In this document: piece by piece, positions 59,743 to 62,199 of the stretch | Layout of the letters: every line of letters starts with the position of its first letter | Position numbering within the stretch: the stretch's first letter is position 1 | Origin: DATCJY01 sp036562565 | Lineage (GTDB): Bacteria; Bacteroidota; Bacteroidia; Flavobacteriales_D; Sanyastnellaceae | Assembly: GCA_036562565.1 (NCBI GenBank) | Contig: DATCJY010000060.1 | Location: 1-62,199, forward strand | DNA: 62,199 nt | Direction: 5' to 3' | Program-made: the position numbers and the translations under genes | The notes under the pieces: model-generated | Databases searched by the model: none | Told to the model about the DNA's origin: nothing | Seen by the model: only the letters and a program-made list of their open reading frames with translations

Positions 59743-60693
59743 CTATTGCACCACATCTCTCACATTGGCTGAGGATGTTTTTCCCAAATACCAAAAGGAA
59801 AACTGCGGCCATTTGCTTTGTCTCAAGAACCAAAAGATGAATGCCGCTGTGCAAAGCAAGGAAGCCGCATATGCATACCACTGGCTCTGGACAGCACCAT
59901 CCGGAGACTCCATAGTGCCATAGACTTTATAGAGTATTAGTGCCACCGCATTGTTAGCGAAGTGTCCCAAAATGGAAGGCCAGATGCTTCCTGTCCAAAT
60001 AACGAGATACCCCAACAGTGCCCCGATAATCATGCGCGGAAGAAAGCCATAAAACTGCATGTGAAACACACTGAAAGCAATGGCTGTTACCCAAATAGCC
60101 ACATGGATATTGCCTACACTCTTAGTCATCAATGGCTGCATGACACCACGAAAAGCAAGTTCTTCCAGAAATGCGGGAATGACAGCTATACTGAATATGG
60201 TCAGGACCAACGTTCCGGTGCCGGAAGCATCGAGCATTGCCTTGGTCAATCGGGCGGCCGACTCTTCCATCGGTTTGGCCCATGTTTCGATAATTGACCC
60301 GGAAGGAATCAAGGCCTTGTTGATTTGAGACGAGATATCAATCAGTCCGTTGGAGAAAAGCACCAATGCCACCGCAGCCAAAACAAAGAGGAGGCTCACG
60401 GGCTTCATCATAAAGTTATGCGTATGAACCCTGCCGAACATGATTGTATAAACCAGAACAGGTATGAAAAAAGTAAAAATCTGAGCCACGTTGTTCATCC
60501 ACATCATGGCATGAGCATATTCTTCGGTAGGGTCAGCCACGATGGTTGAAAGCGTGGCCAATGGAATTCCGAAACCATAAACTCCAACAAGGGAAGCCGC
60601 AAATGAGCCGATAAACATGAATAAAAAAAGCAATACAACGAAGTAAAGCAACTGCAGTGAAGGCGACAGGCCTTTAAGTATCGGATTATTCAT
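59743..60693 (-). CDS. CPBP family intramembrane metalloprotease
   Basis: The 316-residue protein has about eight transmembrane segments. It carries the ABI/CPBP motifs FLEELAFRGVM (EExxxR) near residue 184 and FSVFHMQFYGFLP near 221 (catalytic His), and IWPSILGHFANN near 260 (a second His). ATG 60693 is preferred because the frame's earlier part overlaps the divergent dusB gene. Its bacterial substrates are largely unknown. It begins the CPBP-cinA-rpmB unit. Confidence 0.85.
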   Translation of the reverse strand: MNNPILKGLSPSLQLLYFVVLLFLFMFIGSFAASLVGVYGFGIPLATLSTIVADPTEEYAHAMMWMNNVAQIFTFFIPVLVYTIMFGRVHTHNFMMKPVSLLFVLAAVALVLFSNGLIDISSQINKALIPSGSIIETWAKPMEESAARLTKAMLDASGTGTLVLTIFSIAVIPAFLEELAFRGVMQPLMTKSVGNIHVAIWVTAIAFSVFHMQFYGFLPRMIIGALLGYLVIWTGSIWPSILGHFANNAVALILYKVYGTMESPDGAVQSQWYAYAASLLCTAAFIFWFLRQSKWPQFSFWYLGKTSSANVRDVVQ

Positions 60694-60711
60694 GGGTGCA
60701 AAGAAGCGAAC

Positions 60712-60719
60712 TATCTTTG
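60712..60719 (+). promoter_or_regulatory. -7 box of dusB
   Basis: TATCTTTG matches TAnnTTTG exactly, 29 bases before the dusB ATG. No TTG at -33. It lies in a 55-bp divergent gap. Confidence 0.5.
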
Positions 60720-60748
60720 CACGCTCGTTATAAATTTTAGAATAATTC

Positions 60749-61744
60749 ATGCTTAAAATTGGCAACATCGAACTGCCGGATTTTCCATTGTTACTTGCCC
60801 CAATGGAGGACGTGAGTGATCCGCCCTTCCGCATGGTGTGCAAGGAAAATGGCGCTGACCTGATGTACACAGAGTTCATCAGCAGCGAAGGCTTAATCCG
60901 AGATGCTGCCAAGAGCCGCATGAAGCTCGATATCTACGAATACGAACGCCCTATAGGAGTACAGATTTTCGGCAGCGAAATCGATACCATGGTAAAATGT
61001 GCCGAAATCATCGAAGCCACCCAGCCTGATCTGCTCGACATCAACTATGGTTGTCCTGTTTCTAAAGTGACATGCAAGGGTTCCGGAGCGGGAATTTTGA
61101 AAGACATCCCGAAGATGGTGCGTATGACAGAGGCTATAGTGAAAGCCACCAAACTTCCGGTCACCGTAAAAACCCGCCTTGGATGGGATGAAGACAGCAA
61201 GAACGTAGTTGAAGTGGCCGAACGCTTGCAAGACATCGGTATACAAGCCCTCACAGTGCATGGTCGCACGCGCGTGCAGATGTACAAAGGCGAAGCTGAC
61301 TGGACGCTCATCGCTAAAATCAAAGAAAATCCGCGCATGAAGATTCCGGTGTTTGGCAATGGAGACATTGACTCCCCGGAGAAAGCATTGGAATACCGCA
61401 ATCGCTACGGGGTGGACGGCATCATGATAGGTCGCGCCACCATTGGCTACCCATGGATTTTCAATGAAATCAAGCACTACTTCGCAACAGGAGAAAAACT
61501 TCCACCTCCTACCGTCCAACAACGCGCAGATGCTTGCCGAAAGCATTTTGAGTTTTCAATAAAATGGAAAGGTCCTGTACTGGGTGTACTTGAAATGCGC
61601 AGGCACTACAGCAATTATTTCAAAGGGCTTCCAAACTTCAAAGAAGACCGCATGGAGCTCGTGATGAGCAAAGAGCCTGAATTCATCCTGAACAAGCTCG
61701 ATGAAATCGTAAGAAAGTATGATGGTGTAGAGTTCTTGGTGTAA
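60749..61744 (+). CDS. dusB: tRNA-dihydrouridine synthase
   Basis: The 331-residue FMN enzyme reduces uridines in the tRNA D-loop. Signatures: LLAPMEDVSDPPFR near residue 15, the FMN-linked NYGCPVSKVTCKGSGAGIL stretch near 99 with the catalytic Cys, VKTRLGWDED near 140, and VFGNGDIDSPEKA near 207. This agrees with the DusB group. The DUS barrel is followed by a helical tRNA-binding domain (about 250-331). The choice of DusB over other Dus types is by similarity. Single gene. Confidence 0.92.
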   Translation: MLKIGNIELPDFPLLLAPMEDVSDPPFRMVCKENGADLMYTEFISSEGLIRDAAKSRMKLDIYEYERPIGVQIFGSEIDTMVKCAEIIEATQPDLLDINYGCPVSKVTCKGSGAGILKDIPKMVRMTEAIVKATKLPVTVKTRLGWDEDSKNVVEVAERLQDIGIQALTVHGRTRVQMYKGEADWTLIAKIKENPRMKIPVFGNGDIDSPEKALEYRNRYGVDGIMIGRATIGYPWIFNEIKHYFATGEKLPPPTVQQRADACRKHFEFSIKWKGPVLGVLEMRRHYSNYFKGLPNFKEDRMELVMSKEPEFILNKLDEIVRKYDGVEFLV

Positions 61745-61875
61745 GCACCTCTGGTTAGAAATTCAGGAGAATGAATTATATCCGTTTGAAGGCGGAATTG
61801 ACCAACTGTCCCAATCCCCATTAAGAAATCCTCTACAATGGCTATGTTGCAATCACTTTTAACTTGACTGCCAAC

Positions 61876-62199
61876 ATGAAGGCTATTATCCATGAAACAT
61901 ATGGTCCACCTGAAGTTCTTAGACTCATAGAACTTCCTACTCCCACTCCCAAAGCCAATGAAGTTCTCATTAAAATCCATTACACTACAGTAAACCGAAC
62001 GGACGCAGGTTTTAGAAGTGCTGAATACGTAATCAGCCGACTTTTTAGCGGATTATTTAAACCTAAAAACAAAATACTCGGGAGTGAATTTGCAGGTGAG
62101 ATTGTTGGTATTGGAGATGATGTAACTCGCTTCAAGGTGGGAGACAAAGTGTTTGGCTATAATGATTCAACTTTTGGCGCTTATGCAGAGTTTATGACT
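61876..62199 (+). CDS. NAD(P)-dependent alcohol dehydrogenase, N-terminal fragment
   Basis: The visible 108 residues run off the right edge. They show the medium-chain dehydrogenase/quinone-oxidoreductase N-terminal fold: MKAIIHETYGPPEVLRLIE, then TPKANEVLIKIHYTTVNRTD, and GSEFAGEIVGIGDDVTRFKVGDKVFGY. The GSEFAGEIVGIG and GDKVFG motifs are characteristic. No structural-zinc Cys cluster is visible, so it may be the zinc-free quinone reductase branch. The nucleotide-binding half is missing from the window. The 131-base gap before it shows nothing clear. Confidence 0.88.
   Translation, partial: MKAIIHETYGPPEVLRLIELPTPTPKANEVLIKIHYTTVNRTDAGFRSAEYVISRLFSGLFKPKNKILGSEFAGEIVGIGDDVTRFKVGDKVFGYNDSTFGAYAEFMT

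Overview
The window is chromosomal DNA from a member of the Bacteroidota. The signs are two proteins with type IX secretion (T9SS) sorting domains, the T9SS component PorQ, an alternate-type GlmU, a fused SecDF, starts without Shine-Dalgarno sequences, and repeated matches to the Bacteroidota promoter (TTG, about 19 bases, TAnnTTTG). Rank below phylum cannot be fixed from the sequence; a Chitinophagia/Sphingobacteriia-like lineage is a guess. Most of it is ordinary housekeeping chromosome. I see no prophage, transposase, CRISPR array, rRNA or replication origin.

Left part (1-19.5 kb): the start of a ferredoxin gene diverges from a LuxC-type acyl-CoA reductase, a lipoprotein and moeA. Reading left are an M48 lipoprotein protease, clpS, a UPF1/IGHMBP2-like helicase, and a two-gene unit of a 146-aa secreted protein and a 788-aa T9SS type B cargo protein. 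A GNAT-like protein, tRNA-Lys(TTT), tRNA-Leu(GAG) and a Uup-like ABC-F ATPase read right. A 1171-aa membrane PAS/GAF/SpoIIE phosphatase, a PlsB-like acyltransferase, an unknown protein and a DUF2200 protein read left.

Middle (19.6-38 kb, all leftward): a 2956-aa repetitive surface protein with a T9SS type A tail dominates. Behind it lie a TPR lipoprotein and def, porQ, a small lipoprotein, lon, an alternate-type glmU, and an operon of a 97-aa coiled-coil protein, zapA and rny driven by a textbook promoter.

Right part (38-62.2 kb): an M23 peptidase, a CHAP amidase gene broken by two in-frame TAG codons, valS, tpx, dnaG (all four zinc ligands missing), a GT39 glycosyltransferase, nadK, lptB, a DUF1905 gene broken by one TGA, pyc behind a structured leader, a DUF1275 membrane protein, secDF, the CPBP protease-cinA-rpmB unit, dusB and the start of a zinc-type alcohol dehydrogenase relative.

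How they fit: PorQ and two T9SS cargo proteins indicate a secreted and surface-attached protein layer. LptB, SecDF, the GT39 enzyme, GlmU and the M23 and CHAP enzymes concern the envelope. Lon, ClpS, Def and M48 concern protein quality control. The items most worth a second look are the four-module giant protein and its promoter region, the coiled-coil/ZapA/RNase Y operon, the zinc-less primase, the two genes broken only by stop codons, the pyc leader, and the acyltransferase with altered motif I spacing.
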